From: Bacillus sp. X1(2014) | Lineage (GTDB): Bacteria; Bacillota; Bacilli; Bacillales_B; DSM-18226 | Reading direction: 5' to 3' | Assembly: GCF_007678255.1 (NCBI RefSeq) | Contig: NZ_VEED01000012.1 | Location: 102,725 to 166,724 of the forward strand | DNA length: 64,000 bases | Shown: positions 16,065 through 25,093 of the stretch, in pieces | Layout of the letters: each line of letters begins with the position of its first letter | How positions within the stretch are numbered: the stretch's first letter is position 1 | Program-made: the position numbers and the translations under genes | Notes under the pieces: generated by a model | The model's database searches: none | The model's input: only the letters and a program-made list of their open reading frames with translations | What the model was told of the DNA's origin: nothing

Positions 16065-16850
16065 GTGGAGATCACGCTAGAAAAATTCCCTGTTTATATG
16101 ACTTCTTTCAAGCAAGAACGAATGATTCGTGTATACTTGCCTAATAGTTACAGAGAGGAAAATAAAAGTTTCCCAGTACTGTATATGCATGATGGACAAA
16201 ATGTCTTTGAAGATGAGGGGGCCATTAAAGGAGTATCTTTAGGAATGAAAGATTACTTGGATAAGAGTGGGCTTGAGATTATTGTCGTTGCGATTGCTCT
16301 AAATCCTGAGGGTGAAGAACGAGTCAACGAATACTGTCCATGGGGGCATGGAGAGGTAAGCAAACAAATCTTAGGCTACGCTAGTCCATCTGGAGGCCGA
16401 GGTGAAGAATATATCGATTTTATTGTGAACGAGCTTAAACCCTTAATTGATAAGAAGTACCGAACCATTGAAAATCATACATCGATGGCCGGAATATCAT
16501 TAGGCGGATTAATCTCCACCTATGCTGCCTGCCGTTATCCACATATTTTTAAAAGAATCGCAGCTTTATCACCTGGATTTTATCGAAATCAAGAGGAAAT
16601 CGAAAACCTATTGAGAATCTCAGACTTATCTAAAATCGAAAAGTTTTATCTGGACTTTGGCACAAGAGAAGTGGGTGCAGATGAAGAAATGAATCAAGTC
16701 TTTCTTAATCTTACTAATCGTGTGTATGAGGTATTGAACGAGAAAATAACTGACCTCCACTTTCAACTAATCGAAGATGCGGAACATGCTTACCTATTCT
16801 TTAGAAAAAGAATTCCTGCCGTACTATCCTATTTATATTCAGATGTATGA
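16065..16850 (+). CDS. Alpha/beta-hydrolase of the esterase D family
   Basis: 261 aa with LPVLYMHDGQNVFED-like oxyanion region (residues 37-52) and the nucleophile motif GISLGG (Ser near 144). A later Asp and the His in EDAEHAYLFF (near 244) complete the triad. The family includes enterobactin/siderophore esterases and acyl hydrolases; the substrate cannot be told. The start is a GTG with a weak, close GGAAG; an ATG at codon 12 is possible but has no ribosome site. It is monocistronic and convergent with the DUF2269 gene. Confidence 0.82.
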   Translation: MEITLEKFPVYMTSFKQERMIRVYLPNSYREENKSFPVLYMHDGQNVFEDEGAIKGVSLGMKDYLDKSGLEIIVVAIALNPEGEERVNEYCPWGHGEVSKQILGYASPSGGRGEEYIDFIVNELKPLIDKKYRTIENHTSMAGISLGGLISTYAACRYPHIFKRIAALSPGFYRNQEEIENLLRISDLSKIEKFYLDFGTREVGADEEMNQVFLNLTNRVYEVLNEKITDLHFQLIEDAEHAYLFFRKRIPAVLSYLYSDV

Positions 16851-16929
16851 TTGTACTCGAAGAAAGGAATGGCAAACTGTGTGCCATACCTTTCCTGTTC
16901 GTTACACTTTAAATTGTTTTCCATTCATT

Positions 16930-17406
16930 CTAGAACGGTTTCAGAATCATTAAGGAGATGATGATTAAAAAGATGATATTTTCAAGGTTTTCAAATTGAA
17001 ACAGTATTTTTGATAAACGCCAATATTCCGCTGGGATCTCTTCGCCTTTATGAGATTCTAAAAGTGCCTTTACGGGTTTTGACCTTGGTGATAGGACAAG
17101 CGGACCAATGGCAAGGGCTGCCAAAAAGAGAATCAGACTTGTTACATACCATCCCATCTTGAATAGGCTAGGGTTAAGGAACCCCATACTTAGCCCTGTA
17201 ATTAATAAAAGCGTGCCGCCAATCATGACAAAAATATGCAACTTATGTCTAATCTTATATGAATGTCTTAATTCAGTCATGTTTTTTCCAGATTTGACTA
17301 CGGTGGTTAATATGAATCCTGGCCCCATCCCTAGGATGGCAGAAAAAATATGTATGAAAACAAGGATTTTATAGATAGTAATCAATTGCTGCCAACCTCC
17401 ATTCAC
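16930..17406 (-). CDS. DUF2269-family membrane protein
   Basis: 158 aa, four membrane helices (about 12-34, 54-74, 85-105, 137-155). Motifs KILVFIHIFSAILGMGPGF at the N-terminus and HKLHIFVMIGGTLLLITGL are characteristic of DUF2269. The biochemical role of the family is unknown; conserved His residues in the membrane suggest ligand or heme binding, which is inference. GTG start. It is monocistronic. Confidence 0.8.
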   Translation of the reverse strand: MNGGWQQLITIYKILVFIHIFSAILGMGPGFILTTVVKSGKNMTELRHSYKIRHKLHIFVMIGGTLLLITGLSMGFLNPSLFKMGWYVTSLILFLAALAIGPLVLSPRSKPVKALLESHKGEEIPAEYWRLSKILFQFENLENIIFLIIISLMILKPF

Positions 17407-17542
17407 TCCATCCCCATTTTATCATATTCTTAATTAATATATTAAAGTGAAATATAGTAGTTTTTGTGGATACTTTTGAATAAACAAATTTTTAAAGTTA
17501 ACCCTATTTACATAGAAGATTGAAACAAAAGGAGCCTGCGAA

Positions 17543-17773
17543 GTGAAACCTTATGAAATTTCTAATATGATTGTTGATAAAGAGGCATATGATCAAGAAG
17601 AAGTAACCGCTGATTTTACTTATCAGAATCAAGATTATAGTATTACTTTTAAAAAAGGAGATCTCGAAGTAGTAAACACCTGGGTTTTTAGTAATGGTAC
17701 TTCACTTCCTGCTAATTTATCCGAGGATATAATTGAATTAATTAGAGCAGATGTAAAGAACCGAATATGTTGA
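17543..17773 (+). CDS. Hypothetical protein (76 aa)
   Basis: GTG start 9 nt after AGGAG. A soluble, acidic protein with alternating beta pattern (EEVTADFTYQNQDYSITFKKGDLEVVNTW) and a helical C-terminus. I do not recognise a family. It is a single gene, convergent with the GNAT-fusion gene. Confidence 0.65.
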   Translation: MKPYEISNMIVDKEAYDQEEVTADFTYQNQDYSITFKKGDLEVVNTWVFSNGTSLPANLSEDIIELIRADVKNRIC

Positions 17774-17800
17774 TCCACTAAAACTGATACCATGTACATA

Positions 17801-17827
17801 AGGTCATCAGAACACATCTGATGACCT
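17801..17827. terminator. Hairpin between convergent genes
   Basis: 10-bp stem AGGTCATCAG/CTGATGACCT, 7-nt loop, weak T tract. Probably ends one or both of the convergent transcripts. Confidence 0.45.
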
Positions 17828-17841
17828 GTTTGAAACCATTT

Positions 17842-18918
17842 TTAAGGAGTAATATCCCCCAAGTCATTCGGGTTAATGATGGCTAATACTTGATGGTCCT
17901 CCCATTTCCCGTTAATCTTCACATTCTTCACAGCTAAACCTTCTTTATGAAATCCAGATTTTTCTAGCACACGAATAGATCCCAAATTATGCGGCATAAC
18001 GCCAGCCTCTATCCTGTGTAAATTCAATTCATTGAACGCATAATTGAGTACCAGTTTGACGGCCTCAGTCGTATAGCCCCTCCCATTATGCTTTTCATCT
18101 AAAAAATATCCGATAAATGCACTCTGAAGTGAGCCTCTTAGCACTTGGAATAAATTAATTATTCCAATTAATCTACTCTCATTTGTAAAAATTCCAAACA
18201 TATAGCTTTGATCATGGCTGATATCATCTTGAAAAACCTGAATTCGCTGCAGTTGATTTCCGACTGTATAGAAATCTTCACTTCGCTCCATTGAAAACTT
18301 TTCAAAAAAACGGCGATTATCTGTATGTAATTGAAGGAGTGGCACGGCATCTTCTTTAGAGAACGGTCTAATGTAGATTTTATCACCTTTAAAAAAAGAC
18401 TTTTCTTCTACTGACCTCAAATGCAATACCATATGTTCGTCATTATAATCGATGCCATTAACTTTGAAGGCATTTTCCTCGAATCCATATACTTGAAAAC
18501 CTAATTTACGATAAAGTTGTTTTGCTTTTTCATTGCTTGCCATCACAGATAAATTTATTTTTTCAATCGCCGGAATCGATTTGGCTTTATTAATGGCCTC
18601 AGTCATTAATGCTTTCCCCACACCCAAACCTTGCTTCTTAGGGGTAACATACATCGCAAAAATATTGGCCCGATGTTTAATTTTTTCCGCATTCTCATGT
18701 AATAAAGTGACAACTCCAATTAGATTCTTTTGTTCAAATGCACCAAATGTATAATTTCCTTCAGCATTAAAGTTACGGACAACTTGCTCAATCGGATTTT
18801 CTCTTTTTAAAGCATCTTCGTAACTCGTTAAGAACGCTTCCGGATTCTGCTTTAGTGCTTCCAACCTTAGCGCCCAATAGCTTTCTGCATCAGAAGCAGC
18901 TAGTAATTTAATCTCCAT
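17842..18918 (-). CDS. Fusion of two GNAT acetyltransferase domains
   Basis: 358 aa. Domain 1 (about 1-168) has motif A VTPKKQGLGVGKALM and NEKAKQLYRKLGFQVYG. Domain 2 (about 180-358) is of the RimJ/RimL type, with YFLDEKHNGRGYTTEAVKLV and NLGSIRVLEKSGFHKEG. Both acetyl-CoA loops look intact, so both may be active. ATG at 18918 follows GGAGGGG by 6 nt. The two domains belong to different GNAT branches, so this is a fusion rather than an internal duplication. Substrates are unknown. Confidence 0.88.
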   Translation of the reverse strand: MEIKLLAASDAESYWALRLEALKQNPEAFLTSYEDALKRENPIEQVVRNFNAEGNYTFGAFEQKNLIGVVTLLHENAEKIKHRANIFAMYVTPKKQGLGVGKALMTEAINKAKSIPAIEKINLSVMASNEKAKQLYRKLGFQVYGFEENAFKVNGIDYNDEHMVLHLRSVEEKSFFKGDKIYIRPFSKEDAVPLLQLHTDNRRFFEKFSMERSEDFYTVGNQLQRIQVFQDDISHDQSYMFGIFTNESRLIGIINLFQVLRGSLQSAFIGYFLDEKHNGRGYTTEAVKLVLNYAFNELNLHRIEAGVMPHNLGSIRVLEKSGFHKEGLAVKNVKINGKWEDHQVLAIINPNDLGDITP

Positions 18919-19073
18919 AATAATCCCCTCCGCAAATATAAAAAGCCAAGAACTCGTCCACATCCTGGTTCAGTACTTATCTGTTGAAATTTAACAACTA
19001 GTGCTTAATAAAATTCTACATAAGTTATTATCTAAAAAGAAATGATAAGAGCAAAAACAAAGAAGGTAATATC

Positions 19074-19415
19074 ATGAAAAAACTTCTAGTTAGTTTATTT
19101 ATTTCTATCCTTTGCTTCTCAGGAAGTATAAGCCCACTGACAGCCACAAGTAGAGTATCTGCCCAACAAAAGCCGATTCCTCCATATGCAAAGTGGGGTA
19201 CATTGGCATTGAAGGAAACCCATAAAAAGTATCCGCGAGCCAAGATCATTGATTATCTTCACATTGGGAGAACAAGCGGATCACAAACCTCCACCGAAAA
19301 GTTCAAGCTTTGGTTAAAAGATAATAATAAAGAATTCGGTGTTTTCGTCAATATTGAATTTAACAAGGAAACGGAAAAGGTCGTCAAGATTACTTTTCAG
19401 GAAACATCAAGATAA
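19074..19415 (+). CDS. Secreted DUF3889-family protein
   Basis: 113 aa with a signal peptide (1-30, cleavage near VSAQQ) followed by PPYAKWGTLALKETHKKYPRAKI and DYLHIGRTSG...STEKFKLWLK, the typical DUF3889 pattern of Bacillus. AAGGT lies shortly before the ATG. Function is unknown. It is a small exported protein encoded alone. Confidence 0.8.
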   Translation: MKKLLVSLFISILCFSGSISPLTATSRVSAQQKPIPPYAKWGTLALKETHKKYPRAKIIDYLHIGRTSGSQTSTEKFKLWLKDNNKEFGVFVNIEFNKETEKVVKITFQETSR

Positions 19416-19439
19416 CCTTTTTCAACAAAGGATAGCCCT

Positions 19440-20108
19440 TTAAATTCTATGAATCCGGATAAATTCCTGAACGGATTGCATGATTATTTTTATTGCATCT
19501 ATACTAGCTGAAACGTCACCTTGTATCTCTAAACTATGATCAGTACCCGGAAGAATGACAGTGATGACAAGTTGATTATGATTCAATGAATCAACTTTCT
19601 CATCAATATAATGATGATCCATGTCGCCAATGATACATAAAGACGGCATTTCCGTTTTCAAAAGAGTCTCGAACACAAAGTTCTCTTTTAATAATGGGGT
19701 TAACCAGATTCCAAATGGATGTCGAATAAAATTCCTGTGGACCCACTCCATGGCCATTGGGATGGTTCCAATCGATTTACTTAGGAGAAAACATTGCTCA
19801 TAGTTCGTGTCAGTTAAGATTTCTTCGACAACAGCCTGTACGTCTTCATACATCCAACGTTCCTGAGCTTCCTGGCTAAGCGATGTAAAATGTTTATTCT
19901 TACCAAACTGATAATTAACATGGAGAATATCTATATTGTTATTCAAACACATGCCGGTTGCGTAATGAAACAGCGGACGTTGGGTCGTATATCCAAGGCC
20001 CGGCAGCATGATGCAAATACTCTTATTCAGTTTCTCACGACGGATCCACGTATACGGAATGCTTGAAAATTCATTTCTAATCACTTGTCCTTCTTTAGAT
20101 TGATACAC
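19440..20108 (-). CDS. Alpha/beta-hydrolase-like protein
   Basis: 222 aa. IMLPGLGYTTQRPLFHY near residue 33 resembles the oxyanion-hole region, LLSKSIGTIPM near 110 is in the nucleophile-elbow position (SKSIG), and LPGTDHSLEI near 190 supplies the His. The fold is likely but the family is a divergent one seen in Bacillus. GTG start with a GAGG nearby. Whether it is a hydrolase with activity cannot be told. Confidence 0.7.
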   Translation of the reverse strand: MYQSKEGQVIRNEFSSIPYTWIRREKLNKSICIMLPGLGYTTQRPLFHYATGMCLNNNIDILHVNYQFGKNKHFTSLSQEAQERWMYEDVQAVVEEILTDTNYEQCFLLSKSIGTIPMAMEWVHRNFIRHPFGIWLTPLLKENFVFETLLKTEMPSLCIIGDMDHHYIDEKVDSLNHNQLVITVILPGTDHSLEIQGDVSASIDAIKIIMQSVQEFIRIHRI

Positions 20109-20244
20109 TCCTCATCACCTCATTGATTTCTTCTTTTCACCACTCGAAATATGTTCCATAGTGGTTTTGATACTTTGGCAGGATTAGCATAATTTCTATT
20201 CTTAGGAACAAACTAATTCAATCCAGTTAATCGGAGTGAATATT

Positions 20245-21093
20245 ATGCATAATTCATATTGGTATTATGCTTTACTTGTTTTAAGCATCAGTTTATTTAT
20301 TTTTATACTATTCAAAAAAAGAAACACTCAATCACTATACTTGTTATTAACCAAGATAGGTGGAGCTTTTCTGATTGAGACTGTCATCCATAATTTCTTA
20401 GCCAGCTATAATTACAATCCGAATTTTATCAAGGGTAATGAATTCTATGACAACAATTTGGGCGCTTTTGTGTCAAATGCCTTCGCTTTACCAATCGCAG
20501 CCACCCTAATAGCTGTTTTTCATTTAAATTGGATATGGATGATCTCATTCTCAGGATTATTTGTAGGAATTGAATGGTTATTTTTAAAGCTTCATATTTA
20601 CTCCCATAATTGGTGGAGGTTAGCTTATACGGGTATAGGACTCCCATTATATTTTGCTACTGCTAAAGTTTATTATAAATGGATTTTACATCCTTCCAAA
20701 GGATTCAAACATTATTGGATTCTATATTTAATAACTGGCTCAATCTCTGCTAGTGCACATATTTTGCCCATCATTTTTTTCTCAAATCGAATTTACTCCC
20801 CTGGCTGGTTTGAAAATTCTGGTCGTGATTCGATTGCTTTTGGTGCCATTTTCTATGTATGTGAGAGTCTTTACTATTGTCTAATGACAAAACTGAACTT
20901 TAAAAGGAATTGGATCAAATATATTTTCACTGGTTTTCTTATGTATGTATTGAATTTAATGCTTATTATTGCTGGAGTTCTTCGTAGTTTGGTCTGGTGG
21001 GACCTGCCCTTTTATGTCACTTTATCGATTCTGCTCCTGCTGATAACAGGAATTATTGATAAAAGATTGTCTCAACCGCCAAACTTAAGGTAG
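20245..21093 (+). CDS. CBO0543-type multi-pass membrane protein
   Basis: 282 aa with eight or so hydrophobic segments starting at YALLVLSISLFIFILF and including ETVIHNFLASYNYNP and FVGIEWLFLKLHIYSHNWW, a pattern I associate with the CBO0543 family of uncharacterised Firmicute membrane proteins. CGGAG lies 8 nt before the ATG at 20245; a GTG three codons upstream overlaps that site. It is monocistronic with its own terminator. Confidence 0.72.
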   Translation: MHNSYWYYALLVLSISLFIFILFKKRNTQSLYLLLTKIGGAFLIETVIHNFLASYNYNPNFIKGNEFYDNNLGAFVSNAFALPIAATLIAVFHLNWIWMISFSGLFVGIEWLFLKLHIYSHNWWRLAYTGIGLPLYFATAKVYYKWILHPSKGFKHYWILYLITGSISASAHILPIIFFSNRIYSPGWFENSGRDSIAFGAIFYVCESLYYCLMTKLNFKRNWIKYIFTGFLMYVLNLMLIIAGVLRSLVWWDLPFYVTLSILLLLITGIIDKRLSQPPNLR

Positions 21094-21125
21094 CCATGGA
21101 TACTCTTTTTGGCTGCCTTTTCTCA
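21087..21125 (+). terminator. Terminator overlapping the end of the 20245-21093 gene
   Basis: AAGGTAGCCA/TGGCTGCCTT stem (one G-T pair) followed by TTCTCATT; the 5' arm includes the stop codon. Confidence 0.7.
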
Positions 21126-21310
21126 TTCTATTCATCAGGTCCAAATACCCTGCTCTGTATATCCGGAGTTTCCATCCTGTCCGCTCTTTTTGCTAATGTA
21201 TCTCTCATACCTGGTGCTTTCTTTATGATACCTATATTTAATAGACATAGTTGTGATTATTTTTAAATTCTTTAAGAATTCAAATTCACCTTCCTATCAT
21301 TAATAAATAT

Positions 21311-21365
21311 AAAAAAAGCGCTTGCATTTTTTCAAATTCACTTTATAATACTTGTATACAAGTAT
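21311..21365 (+). promoter_or_regulatory. gnt promoter with GntR operator and putative cre site
   Basis: TTGCAT (21322-21327), 16-bp spacer, TATAAT (21344-21349). The perfect 18-bp palindrome ATACTTGTATACAAGTAT (21348-21365) covers the start site and matches the known B. subtilis GntR operator. AAAAAAAGCGCTTGCATT (21311-21328) fits the CcpA cre core except for the first TG, and overlaps the -35. Confidence 0.88.
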
Positions 21366-21390
21366 ACTCGTATTTTATTAAGAAGGTGAA

Positions 21391-22110
21391 ATGATGAAAG
21401 AATTATTGTATCCCTCCAAATGGCTCTCAAAAGCTTCTGCTGGTGATCGTGTCGCATGTGAACTTAGGATGCAGATCATTTCTGGTTTGATTGAAAGCGA
21501 TACCATCCTGTCAGAAAATAAATTAGCCGCTGATTTTAATGTGAGTCGATCACCCATCCGCGAAGCATTAAAAACACTGGCTTCTGAAAATTTAATTCGT
21601 CTAGAAAGAATGGGTGCAGTTGTAATCGGATTCACCGTTAAAGAAATAGTGGAAATTTATGATGTCCGATTACTGATTGAAACGTTTGTATATGAACGTC
21701 TTGTAAAACTAGACAATACATCATTAGTTAAAGAATTGAGTAAAATACTCGAGATGATGAAAATAGCCATCAAATATCATGATGCCGATGAGTTTGCTTA
21801 TCAAGATGTCATCTTCCATGAAACAATTATTCGAGCGATTAATCATTCCTACATCATGATGATTTGGAATAATGCAAAACCGGTCATGGAAGCTTTCATC
21901 CTCTTAGCCATGCGGGCTCGGTTCGAGGAAAAATATAATGACTTTCCACGGATTATCGATAATCATCAACTTTACATTGATGCCATCGAAGCAAAAAATA
22001 GAGACCTCATGATTCTATCATTACATCAAAACTTTGATGACGTACAAGTTAAAGTAGAAGACCTTTGGAGGTCTCAACAAATGCTTTCAAAAGGAGTCGT
22101 GCAAGAATAA
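21391..22110 (+). CDS. gntR: Gluconate operon repressor GntR
   Basis: 239 aa, GntR/FadR type. The winged HTH (about 20-75) includes ENKLAADFNVSRSPIREALKTL, and the all-helical FCD effector domain (about 95-225) has the metal-site-like Asp/His pattern DVIFHETIIRAINH. It represses the operon and is released by gluconate in B. subtilis. It is the first gene of gntRKPZ, downstream of its own operator, and its TAA overlaps the ATG of gntK by one base. Confidence 0.95.
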   Translation: MMKELLYPSKWLSKASAGDRVACELRMQIISGLIESDTILSENKLAADFNVSRSPIREALKTLASENLIRLERMGAVVIGFTVKEIVEIYDVRLLIETFVYERLVKLDNTSLVKELSKILEMMKIAIKYHDADEFAYQDVIFHETIIRAINHSYIMMIWNNAKPVMEAFILLAMRARFEEKYNDFPRIIDNHQLYIDAIEAKNRDLMILSLHQNFDDVQVKVEDLWRSQQMLSKGVVQE

Positions 22111-23654
22111 TGACAAGCTATATGTTAGGGTTAGACATTGGTACGACAAGCACAAAGGCCGTTTTATTTAGTGAAAAAGGCGAAGTCATCCAACAAGAGA
22201 ATATCGGTTACCCACTTTACACACCTGACATTTCAACAGCTGAACAAGACCCAGAAGAGATTTTTTCAGCAGTAATAAAAGCGATTTCAAATATCATGAA
22301 ACATCATCCACAAAAAGAAATTTCGTTTATTTCTTTTAGCAGCGCCATGCATAGTCTTATTGCTATGGATGAAAATGATCAGCCGCTGACACCATGTATC
22401 ACATGGGCAGATAATCGCAGTGAAGCTTGGACTCATAAAATAAAAGATGAATTAAATGGACATGAGGTTTACAAACGCACAGGAACGCCGATTCACCCTA
22501 TGTCGCCATTAAGTAAAATTACTTGGATTATGAATGATCGTCCAGAGATAGCTGAAAAAGCGAAAAAATATATCGGGATAAAGGAATATATCTTTAAAAA
22601 GTTCTTTGATCAATACGTTGTCGATTACTCACTTGCTTCAGCGATGTGTATGATGGATCTCAAAAAACTTGATTGGGACCAGGAAGCATTAAAAATCGCC
22701 GGAATTTCCCGTGAGCAATTATCAAGACTCGTGCCAACGACAGAAATTTTCTCTAACTGTAATCCTGAATTAGCAAACCAAATGGGGATTGACCCACAAA
22801 CTCCGTTTGTAATTGGTGCCAGTGATGGAGTCCTTTCCAATCTTGGGGTAAATGCGATTCGAAAAGGTGAGATTGCGGTCACTATTGGGACAAGCGGTGC
22901 GATTCGCACCATTATTGACCAGCCGCAAACCGACGAAAAAGGCCGAATTTTTTGCTACGCATTAACAGAAAAACATTGGGTAATTGGCGGGCCAGTTAAC
23001 AATGGTGGGATGATTTTCCGCTGGATTCGGGATGAATTTGCCGCTTCCGAGGTAGAAACCGCCAAAAGACTAGGCATTGATCCATATGAAGTACTAACAA
23101 AAATAGCAGAAGGTGTTAGACCGGGCGCTGATGGATTATTATTCCATCCCTACCTTGCGGGTGAGCGGGCGCCATTATGGAACCCAGACGTACGGGGGTC
23201 ATTTTTCGGCTTAACAATGGCGCACAAGAAAGAACATATGATACGTGCTGCCCTTGAAGGGGTTATTTACAATTTATACACGGTATTTCTAGCTTTAATT
23301 GAATGCATGAAAGGTCCCGTGACCCGAATCCAAGCAACGGGAGGGTTCGCAAGATCTGAGGTTTGGCGTCAAATGATGTCCGATATCTTTGACTTGGAAG
23401 TTGTCGTTCCAGAAAGTTATGAAAGTTCATGTCTAGGTGCTTGTATCTTAGGTCTCTATGCTACAGGAAAAATTGATTCGTTTGATGTTGTTTCTGAAAT
23501 GGTTGGAAGTACACACAAACATACACCTAAAGAAGATGCAGCAAGAGAGTATAGAGAATTACTGCCGATCTTTATAAACTTATCGAGAGTTTTAGAAGAA
23601 GATTATACACGGATCGCTAATTATCAAAGGGGATTAATTAATAATAATAAATAA
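22110..23654 (+). CDS. gntK: Gluconokinase
   Basis: 514-aa FGGY-family kinase that phosphorylates gluconate to 6-phosphogluconate in the cytoplasm. The N-terminal phosphate loop GLDIGTTSTKAV (about 7-18), the substrate residues around TWADNRSE, the catalytic Asp region GASDGVLSNLG and the C-terminal ATGGFARSEVWRQM are all present. Start ATG overlaps the gntR stop (TAATG), so translation is coupled; AAAGGAG lies 14 nt upstream. Length is normal for the family. Confidence 0.95.
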   Translation: MTSYMLGLDIGTTSTKAVLFSEKGEVIQQENIGYPLYTPDISTAEQDPEEIFSAVIKAISNIMKHHPQKEISFISFSSAMHSLIAMDENDQPLTPCITWADNRSEAWTHKIKDELNGHEVYKRTGTPIHPMSPLSKITWIMNDRPEIAEKAKKYIGIKEYIFKKFFDQYVVDYSLASAMCMMDLKKLDWDQEALKIAGISREQLSRLVPTTEIFSNCNPELANQMGIDPQTPFVIGASDGVLSNLGVNAIRKGEIAVTIGTSGAIRTIIDQPQTDEKGRIFCYALTEKHWVIGGPVNNGGMIFRWIRDEFAASEVETAKRLGIDPYEVLTKIAEGVRPGADGLLFHPYLAGERAPLWNPDVRGSFFGLTMAHKKEHMIRAALEGVIYNLYTVFLALIECMKGPVTRIQATGGFARSEVWRQMMSDIFDLEVVVPESYESSCLGACILGLYATGKIDSFDVVSEMVGSTHKHTPKEDAAREYRELLPIFINLSRVLEEDYTRIANYQRGLINNNK

Positions 23655-23679
23655 ATAAATAAATTTTGGGGGAATTATC

Positions 23680-25026
23680 ATGCCATTAGTTATAGTTGCA
23701 ATAGGGATTATAGCATTACTGATTTTAATCATGGGCTTTAAATTAAACACTTTTGTTTCACTTATCATTGTCTCTTTCGGTGTGGCCATCGCACTTGGAA
23801 TGAAATTAGATGAGATCATTGCAACAATCGAAGCCGGGTTAGGTGGAACACTTGGACATATAGCACTAATCTTTGGACTTGGTGCAATGCTGGGTAAATT
23901 AATTGCAGATTCAGGAGGCGCGCAGCGTATTGCGATGACTCTCGTTAATAAATTTGGCGAAAAAAACATTCAGTGGGCAGTAGTAGTATCTTCATTCATT
24001 ATTGGAATCGCTTTATTTTTTGAAGTAGGACTAGTTTTATTAATTCCAATCGTATTTGCGATTTCTAAACAATTAAAGGTTTCTATTCTATATCTTGGTA
24101 TTCCAATGGCAGCAGCTTTATCTGTAACACACGGATTTTTACCGCCACATCCTGGACCAACAACCATCGCTGGTGAATATGGTGCAGATCTTGGGGAAGT
24201 ATTACTTTACGGTTTTATTATTTCTATTCCAACTGTCTTTCTTGCCGGACCTTTATTTACAAAGATAGCGAAAAGATTGGTTCCTGCATCCTTTACAAGA
24301 ACTGGAGATATCGCCTCTTTAGGTGAGCAAAAAACATTCAAAATGGAAGACACACCTGGATTTGGAATCAGTGTATTTACTGCAATGCTTCCTGTAATTT
24401 TAATGTCCATCGCTACAATTATTACTTTGCTTCAAAAAACAATGGGATTTGCAGATAACAATTTACTAGCCATTATCCGTTTTGTCGGCGGTGCATCCCC
24501 TGCCATGGTGATCTCGTTATTATTCGCTATTTATACAATGGGGTTAGCAAGAAATATTCCTATTAAATCAGTGATGGATTCTTGTTCAACAGCCATCTCA
24601 CATATTGGGATGATGCTATTAATTATCGGTGGCGGCGGTGCCTTCAAACAAGTATTAATTAATGGTCATGTAGGGGACTATGTAGCTGAATTATTTAAAG
24701 GAACTTCATTATCACCAATTATTCTAGCATGGATCATCGCAGCTATTTTACGTATTGCCTTAGGATCTGCAACAGTTGCTGCTTTAACCACTGCTGGGTT
24801 AGTGATTCCAATGTTAGGTCAATCAGACGTGAATCTTGCCTTAGTCGTCCTAGCCACTGGAGCGGGTAGTTTAGTTGCCTCACACGTTAACGATGCCGGT
24901 TTTTGGATGTTTAAAGAGTATTTTGGTTTAACCATGAAGGAAACATTCGCAACATGGACATTACTTGAGACGATTATTTCCGTAGCTGGATTAGGGTTCA
25001 TTCTATTACTAAGTTTATTTGTTTAA
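23680..25026 (+). CDS. gntP: Gluconate permease
   Basis: 448-aa GntP-family H+ symporter with about twelve helices. Typical motifs are LIFGLGAMLGKLIADSGGAQRIA near 65-87, HGFLPPHPGPTTIAG near 150-165 and RIALGSATVAALTTAG near 355. It imports gluconate across the cytoplasmic membrane. GGGGGAA lies 8 nt before the ATG, 25 nt after gntK, within the operon. Confidence 0.95.
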   Translation: MPLVIVAIGIIALLILIMGFKLNTFVSLIIVSFGVAIALGMKLDEIIATIEAGLGGTLGHIALIFGLGAMLGKLIADSGGAQRIAMTLVNKFGEKNIQWAVVVSSFIIGIALFFEVGLVLLIPIVFAISKQLKVSILYLGIPMAAALSVTHGFLPPHPGPTTIAGEYGADLGEVLLYGFIISIPTVFLAGPLFTKIAKRLVPASFTRTGDIASLGEQKTFKMEDTPGFGISVFTAMLPVILMSIATIITLLQKTMGFADNNLLAIIRFVGGASPAMVISLLFAIYTMGLARNIPIKSVMDSCSTAISHIGMMLLIIGGGGAFKQVLINGHVGDYVAELFKGTSLSPIILAWIIAAILRIALGSATVAALTTAGLVIPMLGQSDVNLALVVLATGAGSLVASHVNDAGFWMFKEYFGLTMKETFATWTLLETIISVAGLGFILLLSLFV

Positions 25027-25035
25027 GATGAATAT

Positions 25036-25069
25036 CCAATAGTGGGGGATTTATGTCCCCCACTATTGG
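25036..25069 (+). other. Inter-gene hairpin between gntP and gntZ
   Basis: 13-bp perfect stem CCAATAGTGGGGG/CCCCCACTATTGG with an 8-nt loop and no following T run. Such a hairpin would more likely block 3' exonucleases or set relative expression than end transcription. Confidence 0.7.
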
Positions 25070-25093
25070 CAGTTAAAAGGAGAAGAAAGTGAA

